Source: JAYKHL01 sp035284865
Lineage (GTDB): Bacteria > Cyanobacteriota > Sericytochromatia > S15B-MN24 > JAQBPE01
Assembly (NCBI GenBank): GCA_035284865.1
Contig: JAYKHL010000183.1
Location: forward strand, 1-22,197
DNA: 22,197 nt
Direction: 5' to 3'
Shown: one piece after another, positions 6,935 to 14,132 of the stretch
Layout: each line of letters begins with the position of its first letter
Position numbering within the stretch: the stretch's first letter is position 1
Position numbers and translations under genes: made by a program
The notes under the pieces: generated by a model
Told to the model about the DNA's origin: nothing
Database searches by the model: none
The model's input: the letters and a program-made list of their open reading frames with translations, nothing else

Positions 6935-8792
6935 CCTGAGCCTCCTCAACCCTCGCCGTCACCGTGCCGTCCGCCAGCCGGAGCCGGATCGCGTCGCCGG
7001 ACGCCAGCTCGCCCGCCCCGCGCACGAGCCGTCCTCCGGGCCGGGTGACGAGCGCGTAGCCCTGGGCGAGCAGGCGGGCCGGGTCGCGGGCCGCGAGCCG
7101 CTCGGCCCGGAGGGCGAGCCCCTGCCCGGCACGCTCCGTGAGCCGCGTGGCCCGGGCCTCGAGCAGCAGCGGCTGCCGCGTGAGCGCCAGGCGCGCGGCC
7201 TGCAGCTGCCGCGTGGTGACGCGGCCCAGGGCCTGCTGCATCTCGGCGAGGGCCAGCCGCTCGCGGGCCACCCCTGCGGCGGGGGCGCGGCCCAGGGCCT
7301 GCTGCACCCCGGCGAGGGCCAGCCGCTCGCGGGCCATCCCTGCGGCGGGGGCATGGGCCAGGGCCTGGGCGGCCCCCGCCAGGCGCAGGGCCTCCCGCTG
7401 CAGGCGCTCGGGCAGGGCCCGGAGCCGGGCCTCGTCCCGCTCGGCGCGGCGGGCCGCCGCCGAGACGATCGCCCCCCAGCGGTGCTCCAGCCGCTCGCGG
7501 CAGACGGCCAGGCTCTCGGCACGCTGGTCGAGCCGGCCGGGCACCGCCTGCAGGGTGCGCGTGGCCGCGTCCAGCCGGGCGGAGGCCGCCGTCAGCCGGC
7601 TCGTGAGGCGGCCGACCGCATCCCGCAGGCCCCGCTCCCGGTCCTGCACGGCGGCGGCCACGGTGTCGACGAGGAGCCTCCCGGCGGCTGTCGGCGTGCG
7701 CTGGGAGCGGGCCACGAGGTCCAGCAGGGTCCGGTCGTGGTCGTGCCCGATGCCGACCAGCACGGGGCAGGGACAGAGGCACACGGCCCGGGCCAGCCCC
7801 GGGGCGTTGAAGCGCTGCAGATCGGCGCCGGCCCCGCCGCCGCGGATGATGGCGATCACGTCCGGCGCCAGGGCCGCCAGGCGCCCGAGCGCCGCCGTGA
7901 GGTCGGGCTCCACCCCGTCGCCCTGCATCCGGACCGCCTCGAGCCGGAGCCGGAAGGGGAACCCCGACTCCTCCAGCGTGCGCCGGAAGTCGCGCGTGCC
8001 CTCGCCGTCGGCCCCGGCGATCAGCCCGACGCGCAGCGGCAGCTCGGGCCACGGCAGCGCCGCCTGTCGCCCTGCCAGCCCCTCACGCTGCAGGGCCTCG
8101 AGCGCCTGCTCCAGCGACAGGCGGGTCTTGCCCACGGTGTAGGCCGGGTCCAGGTCCATCCACACGAGCTGGGGCCGCCCCCACTTGAGCTCCACCCGGC
8201 CACTCACGAGCACCGGCAGCGTGTCCACGAGGCTGCACCCGATCCCCGCGAGGCGGGCCTCCACGCGGGCGAGCGCGTCGCGGCCGAGGTAAAACGGCAG
8301 CTTCTCCCCGGGCTGGCCGTCCGCGTCGAGGTCGACGAGCTCCCCCGTGGCGTAGCCCCGGGCGTCCTGGCGGCGCAACCCGCCCACCCAGGCCGCCACC
8401 TGGACCCGATCGGGGTAGGCGGCCTGCACGGCGCGCGCCAGGCCGTGCATCAGGTCCGCGACCGTGAGGGCGGCGGGAGGGGCCGGCGGGGCCACCGGGG
8501 AGGCCGGCGCGGCCGCGGGGCCTCCCAGCACCGGGGCGCCTGGCGCGGCCGGGTCTGCGACCAGCTCCGGGAAGCGCTCCCGGAAGGCGGGCGTGGGCGC
8601 GAACCCCTGGGGCACCAGCTCGGCCACGGCCCAGGCCGCGTGCGTGACGTCGAAGAGCCAGGCCTTCTCCACGGGCCCGTACGTCCGGCCGGGCGGCAGG
8701 AAGCGCTTGAGCCACGCGACGCGCTCGCGCGTGGGAGGCCCGAGCCGGGCGGCCAGGCGGTTCGACTGCGGGATGTAGTCGAGGTGGTCCAT
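6924..8792 (-). CDS. xseA: Exodeoxyribonuclease VII large subunit, long form
   Basis: Catalytic subunit of exonuclease VII. Order: a roughly 120-residue N-terminal extension with a Pro/Ala-rich linker (about 85-108), OB-fold DNA-binding domain (about 128-215), catalytic domain with 'AIIRGGGAGADL' and the signature 'GIGHDHDRTLLD...QRTPTAAG', a long coiled-coil region, and C-terminal 'LLAQGYALV'. At 622 residues it is clearly longer than the usual ~400-460. Part of the excess is the N-terminal extension ('GRTYGPVEKAWLFDVTHAAW'), which I do not recognise; part is the coiled coil, which carries an in-frame tandem duplication of 22 residues. The ATG at 8792 has only a weak GGAG 4 bases upstream. 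It sits 87 bp downstream of recJ and overlaps xseB, giving coordinated production of single-strand exonucleases. Confidence 0.93.
   Translation of the reverse strand: MDHLDYIPQSNRLAARLGPPTRERVAWLKRFLPPGRTYGPVEKAWLFDVTHAAWAVAELVPQGFAPTPAFRERFPELVADPAAPGAPVLGGPAAAPASPVAPPAPPAALTVADLMHGLARAVQAAYPDRVQVAAWVGGLRRQDARGYATGELVDLDADGQPGEKLPFYLGRDALARVEARLAGIGCSLVDTLPVLVSGRVELKWGRPQLVWMDLDPAYTVGKTRLSLEQALEALQREGLAGRQAALPWPELPLRVGLIAGADGEGTRDFRRTLEESGFPFRLRLEAVRMQGDGVEPDLTAALGRLAALAPDVIAIIRGGGAGADLQRFNAPGLARAVCLCPCPVLVGIGHDHDRTLLDLVARSQRTPTAAGRLLVDTVAAAVQDRERGLRDAVGRLTSRLTAASARLDAATRTLQAVPGRLDQRAESLAVCRERLEHRWGAIVSAAARRAERDEARLRALPERLQREALRLAGAAQALAHAPAAGMARERLALAGVQQALGRAPAAGVARERLALAEMQQALGRVTTRQLQAARLALTRQPLLLEARATRLTERAGQGLALRAERLAARDPARLLAQGYALVTRPGGRLVRGAGELASGDAIRLRLADGTVTARVEEAQDGG
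7221..7352 (-). repeat. Tandem 66-bp repeat inside xseA coiled coil
   Basis: Two adjacent 66-bp units (7221-7286 and 7287-7352) are identical at 63 of 66 positions. The start of a decayed third copy follows from 7353. Each unit encodes 22 residues of the type 'QQALGRAPAAGVARERLALAEM'. Twenty-two residues equals two 11-residue (hendecad) turns, so the duplication lengthens the coiled coil while keeping register. The near identity suggests a recent event or ongoing gene conversion. Confidence 0.95.
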
Positions 8793-8808
8793 GGGGCTCC
8801 GGCGGCAC

Positions 8809-8856
8809 GGGGGTGCTTCCCCCTTACCCGGCCGGCTCAGCGCGCTAACGGCCGTT
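8809..8856. promoter_or_regulatory. Hairpin and short palindromes in the recJ-xseA spacer
   Basis: The 87-bp gap between recJ and xseA contains a GGGGG-TGCTT-CCCCC hairpin (8809-8823) just ahead of the xseA start, then three perfect palindromes: CCGGCCGG (8828-8835), AGCGCGCT (8839-8846) and AACGGCCGTT (8847-8856). The hairpin could reduce read-through or mask xseA translation; the palindromes could be protein sites or chance in GC-rich DNA. Confidence 0.3.
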
Positions 8857-8879
8857 GCCAGGGGCGCACCGGGCTCGCC

Positions 8880-11141
8880 TCAGCCCCCGGCCAGCCGGAT
8901 GATCTCCGCCAGCGGCGCGGCACGCAGCCGGCTGCGGAAGGCCCGGCCCTCCGCCGCGGCGCGGTACGTGGCCAGGGACGCCAGGGAGATGGGGCCCTCT
9001 GGCGCGGCGAGGACCTGCCAGAACGGCAGGCGCTCGACGAGCAGGCCGGCCTCGACCAGCACCCGGCAGGCCGCCGCGGGCGCATAGCCGGGGCCCCGGC
9101 TCGCGAGCACCCGCCCCAGCGGCTGCCCGGCCGCCGCCACCATGTCGTCGTACCACTGGAGCAGGGCCTCGGCCGTGAGGGCGGGCTCCGGCGGCGCCTC
9201 CAGCGCCCAGGCCAGCGTGACGTGGGTGGCCCGGCTCGTCAGGGCTTGCAGCGTGGCGAGGTCCTCCGGCACGTCGACGAGCACCACCCGGCCGGGCTCC
9301 GGGGGCACGGCGTCGAGCGGGCCCAGCACGGCGCCGGGGCGGCTCCCCCGGGCCAGCGCGTAGGTGGTGTCGGCCGCTGGCCACGGGCCGGCCTCCCCGC
9401 GGCGATCCTCGAACCGGGGCGCCCGCCGGGCCGCCGGAGGGCGCAGGGTGACGGCCTCCGGCGGGGTGGCCGGCTCGAGGCGCTCGACCCCCAGCTGGAG
9501 GCGCCACCCGCCCTCGTGGAAGGTCCGGCGCGGGGCGTAGCTGACGGCCACCCAGGGCGGCAGGTCCTCGCCGGCGTGGCCCCACCACACGACCTCCCGC
9601 ACCGTCCGCCCGTCGTCGAGCTGCAGGAACAGGTGGCGCCCGGCGGCGCGGTGCCGCACCACGCGCGCGCGCAGCAGCCCGAAGGTGGGCGCCTCGTTGC
9701 GGGCGCCGAAGGGCTCCAGCCCCGCGAGGGCCTCCAGCAGGCCCTCGTCCGCCTCGGCCAGCGGGAGCTCCGCGTCGAGCCAGACGGTGTCGGCGGGCCG
9801 CGTCCAGCCGCTCTCCCGCACGTGCCGGACCAGGGCCTCCCGCACGGCGGGCAGGGCGTCGGGCCGCGCGGAGCAGCCCGCCGCCCCGGCGTGGCCGCCG
9901 AAGCCGTGCAGGTGGGCACGCGCCGCGTGCAGCGCGTTGTAGAGGTGCAGCCCCTCCGGGCTCCGGCCGGAGGCTTTCCAGAGCGCGTCGTCGTGCCCCG
10001 AGAAGAGCAGCACCGGGACGCGGTAGCGCTCCTTCAGCCGCCCCGCGATGATCCCCGTGACGCCGTGGTGCAGCTGGGCGTCCGCCACCACGATGAAGGG
10101 CTCGGCCTCGAGGTCCCACTCGCGGTCGAGGCGGGCCGTGAGCGCTGCCTCCAGCTCGTCGCTGAGCGCGCGGCGCGCCCGGTTCAGGCGGTCGAGCTCC
10201 TCCGCCAGCCGGGCGGCCTCGGCCCGGTCGTTGGTCGTCAGCAGGCGGAAGCCGACGTCGGGCGTCTCCAGCCGTCCGGCGGCGTTCAGCCGGGGGGCCA
10301 GCGCGAACGCCACGTCGCGGGCCGTCAGGGTGGTGAGGTCCCGGCCGGCGACGCGCGCGAGCGCCGCGACGCCGGGAAAGCGGGAGGCCCCCGCCCGGAA
10401 GCGCGAGAGCCCCCCCCAGACGAGCGGGCGGTTCGGCCCGTCGAGCGGCACGACGTCGCCGATGGTGCCGATGGCCACCAGGTCGAGGAAGTGCTGCATC
10501 CGGTCCGTGTAGCCGCCCTCGAGGGCGATCGCGAACAGGAACGCCACGCCCACGCCCGCGAGATCCGAGAGGTGCCGGAACTCGAGCTGCGGGTGGACGA
10601 TGGCCTCGACGTCCGGCAGCGCCTCGGGGACCTGGTGGTGGTCCGTGACCACGAGCGTCACGCCCAGCGCCCGGGCCCGCTCGGCCGCGGCGTGGGCCGA
10701 GACCCCGTTGTCGCACGTCAGGATCAGCTGCACGCCCTGCGCGGCGAGGCGCTCGACGGCCGCGGGCGTCACGCCGTAGCCGTCGCGGAAGCGATCGGGC
10801 AGGTAGGCCTCCACGTTCGCGCCACACCCGCGGGCGAGGTAGCGGTAGAGCAGGCTGGTGCTCGTCACGCCGTCGCAGTCGTAGTCGCCGTAGATGACCA
10901 TCCGCTCGCCGGCCGCGATGGCCTGCCGCACGCGGGCGACGGCCCGTGCCATCCCGGGGGTCTCGAGCGGGGCCGCCAGGAACGCGGCGGCCTCCCGGCT
11001 CGCGACGAAGCCCCGCGCGGCCTCCGCCGTGCGCCGCCCGCGCAGCCAGTGGAGCCGCGCCACGGCGCGAGGCACCCCCAGCGCGGCCGCGAGGGCGTCC
11101 ACCTCCCCCTCGTGGACCGGCCTCAGCCCCCACGTCGCCAT
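8880..11141 (-). CDS. recJ: Single-stranded-DNA-specific exonuclease RecJ
   Basis: 5'-to-3' exonuclease for single-stranded DNA, used in recombinational and mismatch repair. The DHH phosphoesterase motifs are complete: 'GDYDCDG' (85-91), 'CDNG' with Asp144, 'DHH' (167-169) and 'GDVVPL' with Asp229, then 'FALAPRLNAAGRL'. The DHHA1 domain has 'LHHGVTGIIAGRL' (357-369), 'SGRS' (391-394) and 'GFGGHAGAAG' (413-422). An OB fold follows at about 484-557. The remaining ~195 residues resemble the extra C-terminal domain known from Firmicutes RecJ, for example 'DVPEDLATLQAL' and 'RVLVEAGLL'; this is inference from pattern memory. The 753-residue total fits such long forms rather than the ~580-residue E. 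coli type. GAGGAGG lies 5 bases before the ATG and overlaps the preceding gene's stop codon, so translation is likely coupled to the nuclease subunit. Confidence 0.95.
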   Translation of the reverse strand: MATWGLRPVHEGEVDALAAALGVPRAVARLHWLRGRRTAEAARGFVASREAAAFLAAPLETPGMARAVARVRQAIAAGERMVIYGDYDCDGVTSTSLLYRYLARGCGANVEAYLPDRFRDGYGVTPAAVERLAAQGVQLILTCDNGVSAHAAAERARALGVTLVVTDHHQVPEALPDVEAIVHPQLEFRHLSDLAGVGVAFLFAIALEGGYTDRMQHFLDLVAIGTIGDVVPLDGPNRPLVWGGLSRFRAGASRFPGVAALARVAGRDLTTLTARDVAFALAPRLNAAGRLETPDVGFRLLTTNDRAEAARLAEELDRLNRARRALSDELEAALTARLDREWDLEAEPFIVVADAQLHHGVTGIIAGRLKERYRVPVLLFSGHDDALWKASGRSPEGLHLYNALHAARAHLHGFGGHAGAAGCSARPDALPAVREALVRHVRESGWTRPADTVWLDAELPLAEADEGLLEALAGLEPFGARNEAPTFGLLRARVVRHRAAGRHLFLQLDDGRTVREVVWWGHAGEDLPPWVAVSYAPRRTFHEGGWRLQLGVERLEPATPPEAVTLRPPAARRAPRFEDRRGEAGPWPAADTTYALARGSRPGAVLGPLDAVPPEPGRVVLVDVPEDLATLQALTSRATHVTLAWALEAPPEPALTAEALLQWYDDMVAAAGQPLGRVLASRGPGYAPAAACRVLVEAGLLVERLPFWQVLAAPEGPISLASLATYRAAAEGRAFRSRLRAAPLAEIIRLAGG

Positions 11142-11151
11142 GGTGGCCTCC

Positions 11152-11982
11152 TCACGGCGTCAAGCGCGGGCGCGCCTGCGGGGGGCGGGCCGGCGCCGGC
11201 AGCGGCTGCCCGTTGCAGAGGGAGTCGAACGGGCACTGCCCGCAGTGCGCGGGCTCGCGGGGGTAGGCCGGGTCGTCGGGCGCGGCCTCGTCGAACGGGA
11301 GGGCCACCCGGGCGGCCACCGCCTCCAGGGCCGCGCGGGTGGCGTCATGCTGCGCCTCGTCGTGGCGGAGCGTCAGCCCCTGGCCCGTCGCCACCTCCCA
11401 GTAGGTCAGCCGGATGCGGTCCGGGGGCGGGGGCGGCGCGCCCGTGAGCGCCTGCCCGGCCTCCGCGAGCACGAAGGGGTAGAGCCGCGTCTGCCAGGTG
11501 CCCGCCAGGCGCGCGCCGACGTGCCCCGTCTTCCAGTCCAGGATGGTCCAGCCGTCGTCGCGCAGCACCAGCCGGTCGTAGCGGACCTCCAGCGGCAGCG
11601 GCCCGGCCGGGGTCGGCAGGCACAGGTGGAGCGGCTGCTCGGTCCAGGTCCGGGCCTCGGGGTCGGGCTGCGCATGCGGCGAGGCCGTGAACGCCTCCCA
11701 CAGCGGAGGCAGCGCGGGCAGGGCCTCCGCGGCCTCCGCCAGGGAGGCGGCCAGCGGCAGCCCGAGGGCCTGCCGCTGCACCAGGGTGTGCAGGGCCACG
11801 CCCAGCGCGCGGGCGTCGAGGCCCGGGGCCTCCGCGGCCGTCGGGGCGGCCGCGGGCCAGAAGCGTCGGGCCTTGTACAGCAGCGCGAACTTGCGCGGGC
11901 AGCGCCCGAGCTGCTCCAGCGCGTGGGCGCTGAGCCGCGGGAGCGCGTCGGCCTCGGCGGGCGGCCTCGGGGCGTCGCTCAC
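11152..11982 (-). CDS. PD-(D/E)XK nuclease with Fe-S cysteines, AddB/Cas4-like
   Basis: A stand-alone RecB/AddB-type nuclease of 276 residues. The GTG at 11982 is chosen because it overlaps the helicase stop codon (GTGA) and has GGAGG 8 bases upstream. His65 lies in 'LGVALHTLV', Asp136 in 'RYDRL', Asp149 and Lys151 in 'LDWKTG', and Gln164/Tyr168 in 'QTRLY'. The Asp-x12-Asp-x-Lys spacing is that of RecB-family nucleases. Cys28 ('RCPRKF') plus Cys247, Cys250 and Cys256 ('CGQCPFDSLC') give the one-plus-three cysteine set that binds a 4Fe-4S cluster in AddB and Cas4. In AddB this domain is fused to the C-terminus of the scaffold; here it is separate but sits directly after the scaffold and helicase genes, so it probably acts as the nuclease subunit of that complex. 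Cas4 is unlikely because no cas genes or CRISPR array are nearby. Confidence 0.88.
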   Translation of the reverse strand: MSDAPRPPAEADALPRLSAHALEQLGRCPRKFALLYKARRFWPAAAPTAAEAPGLDARALGVALHTLVQRQALGLPLAASLAEAAEALPALPPLWEAFTASPHAQPDPEARTWTEQPLHLCLPTPAGPLPLEVRYDRLVLRDDGWTILDWKTGHVGARLAGTWQTRLYPFVLAEAGQALTGAPPPPPDRIRLTYWEVATGQGLTLRHDEAQHDATRAALEAVAARVALPFDEAAPDDPAYPREPAHCGQCPFDSLCNGQPLPAPARPPQARPRLTP

Positions 11983-14132
11983 GGCTCCCGCCTCCCGCAG
12001 CGCTCGGCGAGCGCGAGGATGTGGGGTGGCGCCTGCCCGCCGTGGCACGACAGGTGCAGCTCCCGCTCCGCGCGCGTGATGCCGACGTACAGCAGCCGGA
12101 GCCGCTCCGCCACGAGCAGCCGCTGGGCCGTCAGGCGGGCCTGCGCCAGCGTCGGCGGCTCGGCGTCGTCGGCGTGCAGCAGGGCGTGCTCGGCCTCGAA
12201 CCCCTCCTGGTCACGCAGCGTGACGTGGTCCAGGCTCCAGGGGAAGAAGGTGCCCGCCCGGCTGTAGAAGCCCAGCGCCGGGAGCCACACGGCGTCGAAC
12301 TCCGCCCCCTTGCTGCGGTGCAGCGTCAGCACCTCCAGCACGCCGGGCCGCCGGGGGGCGACCTCGCCGGCCGGGCGCCCGAGGTCCCGGCCCTGGCCGG
12401 CCTGCACCAGCCGCTCCAGCTCCGCCGCCAGCGCCAGGGGCGGGTCGTCCCAGGCGGTGACGTGGCGCCGCGCGATCGTCACGACGCGGGCCGCCAGGGC
12501 GGGGGCCGCCGGGTCCGGCACGAGCTGCTGGGCCACGGTGGGCAGCAGCTCGTCGGGCGGCAGGTGGCGGGCCTGCAGCAGGCGCCGCAGGGTCGCGGCG
12601 AGCTCCAGCACGAGCGCGTAGTCGGCCGGGGCCAGGGCGGCGGGCCGGGCCGGCGGCAGCCCCGCCGCCGGGTACATCAGCGCCTCGAGCGGCACGCCTG
12701 CGAGCCACTGCCGGCTCGCCGCCTCGTCCAGCCACGGGGCCGCGCGCAGGGCTGCCCAGGCCCTCAGGAGCCGGCTGAACAGCGCCTGGGGCTTGGTTTC
12801 GGGCAGCGCCAGGAAGCGGCAGGCGTCCGCGAGGAGGCGCAGCACGACCTCCCCGTCGGCGGCCCCGGCGTCCCCGCTGCCGACGGGGATGCCCATGGCC
12901 TGGGCGACTTGCAGGTACTCGCCGGCCTGGGTGTTGCTGAACAGCAGCACGGCCGGGCGCGCCTCCGGCTGCCGGCGCAGCAGCTCGCGCACGTGCATCA
13001 GCACGCCGGCGCGCTCCTCGTCCTTGGACTCGTACACCGTCCAGGACGGGGGCGCCGTGGCCTGCGGGTTGGGCTTGCCGGCCGTGGCGGGCCGGATGTC
13101 GAGCCGCTGGAAGGCGCGCTGCACCTCCACGTCGGGGTGGTGGGCCTGGACGTGGGCCACCAGGTGGTTGGCGAGGGCGAGCACCTCCGGCGCGCTGCGG
13201 CTCGACTCGTCCATCGCGACGTGGCGCCCGGCAGGCCCCAGCTCCTCGCAGAAGGCCCGGAAGAAGCGCGGGTCGTTGAAGGTGAAGCTGGTCAGGATGG
13301 CCTGGTTGCCGTCGCCCACGCGCACGAGGTTGCCGCTGCCCCCCCACGCCGGGTCCACCAGCAGCTGCAGGAGCTCGTGCTGCGTCGGCGTCGAGTCCTG
13401 GGCCTCGTCCTCCAGCACCCAGCGCCAGCGGCGCTGGTGGTGGGCGCGCAGGGCCTCGTCGCGCCGCAGCGTCGCGATCGCCCGGCCGACGAGGTCGTCG
13501 AAGTCCAGCGTGCCGAACCGGGCGCGTTGCGTCTCGTAGTGCCGCACCAGGAAGGCGAGCTCGGGCTGCCGGGGCCCCAGGATGGCCTCCACCGCCTCGA
13601 CGCCGAGGCCCCGGCTCTTGGCGGCCGCCAGCGCCTTCAGGGCCGCCCGGTAGGTGGCCTGCTTGGGGTCGGCCCAGCGGTCCCCGTCGGCCTCCCCGTA
13701 GCGGGCCCGCCAGCCGGCCAGCGCGCCGGGCTGGGCCAGGTAGAGCTCCAGCCCGTCCATCATCATCCGCACGCGCTCCGGCTCGGAGAGCACCGTCAGG
13801 CGCTCGACGTCCTCGGCGGCCGGCCCGGTGGCGTCGCGCACGACGGCGAGGCAGAACGCGTGGATGGTCATCGCCTGCAGCCCGTAGGCCGTCCGGCCGC
13901 GCGTGGCCAGGGCCTGGGCGATGCGACGCTTGAACTCGCGCGCCGCCGACCGCATGTAGGTCAGGATCAGGATCTGGGCGGGGTCGACGCCGTCCTCGGC
14001 GATCAGCTTGGCGGCCAGCTGCGTCAGCGTGAAGGTCTTGCCGGCGCCCGGCACCGCCGAGATCGCCAGCGGCCCGCCGGTGTAGGCCAGCACGCGGGCC
14101 TGGGCGGGGCGCAGGGTCAGGGCCTGGGTCAT
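11979..14132 (-). CDS. UvrD/AddA-like superfamily-1A DNA helicase lacking a nuclease domain
   Basis: ATP-driven 3'-5' DNA translocase/helicase (direction from the family). All motor motifs are visible: Q motif 'LRPAQ' (Gln11), Walker A 'AVPGAGKT' (26-33), motif Ia 'LTYMRSAAREFKRRI', 'TIHAFC' (89-94), Walker B 'DEAQD' (242-246), motif III 'VGDGNQAI' (Asp274), 'ESSRSAPE', motif V 'TLHRSKGAEFD' and motif VI 'YVGITRAERE' (682-690). Motif III has GDGNQ where UvrD/PcrA have GDPDQ, and 'SSRS' replaces the common 'YRS', marking a divergent branch. At 717 residues it ends right after motif VI, without the C-terminal nuclease of AddA/RecB. The ATG at 14132 overlaps the preceding gene's stop (ATGA); the GTG of the nuclease gene overlaps this stop (GTGA). 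This order implies one scaffold-motor-nuclease complex. Confidence 0.92.
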   Translation of the reverse strand: MTQALTLRPAQARVLAYTGGPLAISAVPGAGKTFTLTQLAAKLIAEDGVDPAQILILTYMRSAAREFKRRIAQALATRGRTAYGLQAMTIHAFCLAVVRDATGPAAEDVERLTVLSEPERVRMMMDGLELYLAQPGALAGWRARYGEADGDRWADPKQATYRAALKALAAAKSRGLGVEAVEAILGPRQPELAFLVRHYETQRARFGTLDFDDLVGRAIATLRRDEALRAHHQRRWRWVLEDEAQDSTPTQHELLQLLVDPAWGGSGNLVRVGDGNQAILTSFTFNDPRFFRAFCEELGPAGRHVAMDESSRSAPEVLALANHLVAHVQAHHPDVEVQRAFQRLDIRPATAGKPNPQATAPPSWTVYESKDEERAGVLMHVRELLRRQPEARPAVLLFSNTQAGEYLQVAQAMGIPVGSGDAGAADGEVVLRLLADACRFLALPETKPQALFSRLLRAWAALRAAPWLDEAASRQWLAGVPLEALMYPAAGLPPARPAALAPADYALVLELAATLRRLLQARHLPPDELLPTVAQQLVPDPAAPALAARVVTIARRHVTAWDDPPLALAAELERLVQAGQGRDLGRPAGEVAPRRPGVLEVLTLHRSKGAEFDAVWLPALGFYSRAGTFFPWSLDHVTLRDQEGFEAEHALLHADDAEPPTLAQARLTAQRLLVAERLRLLYVGITRAERELHLSCHGGQAPPHILALAERCGRREP

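Noticed and set aside
6918..11447. A plus-strand open frame of about 1500 codons opposite the repair operon
   Set aside because: Antisense shadow of xseB, xseA and recJ, all of which have complete family motifs. The translation is charged low-complexity with no recognisable motif. The same applies to the long plus-strand frames at 12021-14321 and 14225-16600.
11152..11982. Cas4 or CRISPR adaptation nuclease
   Set aside because: The cysteine set and nuclease motifs would fit Cas4, but no CRISPR repeats or other cas genes are present and the gene overlaps a helicase in an AddAB-like order.
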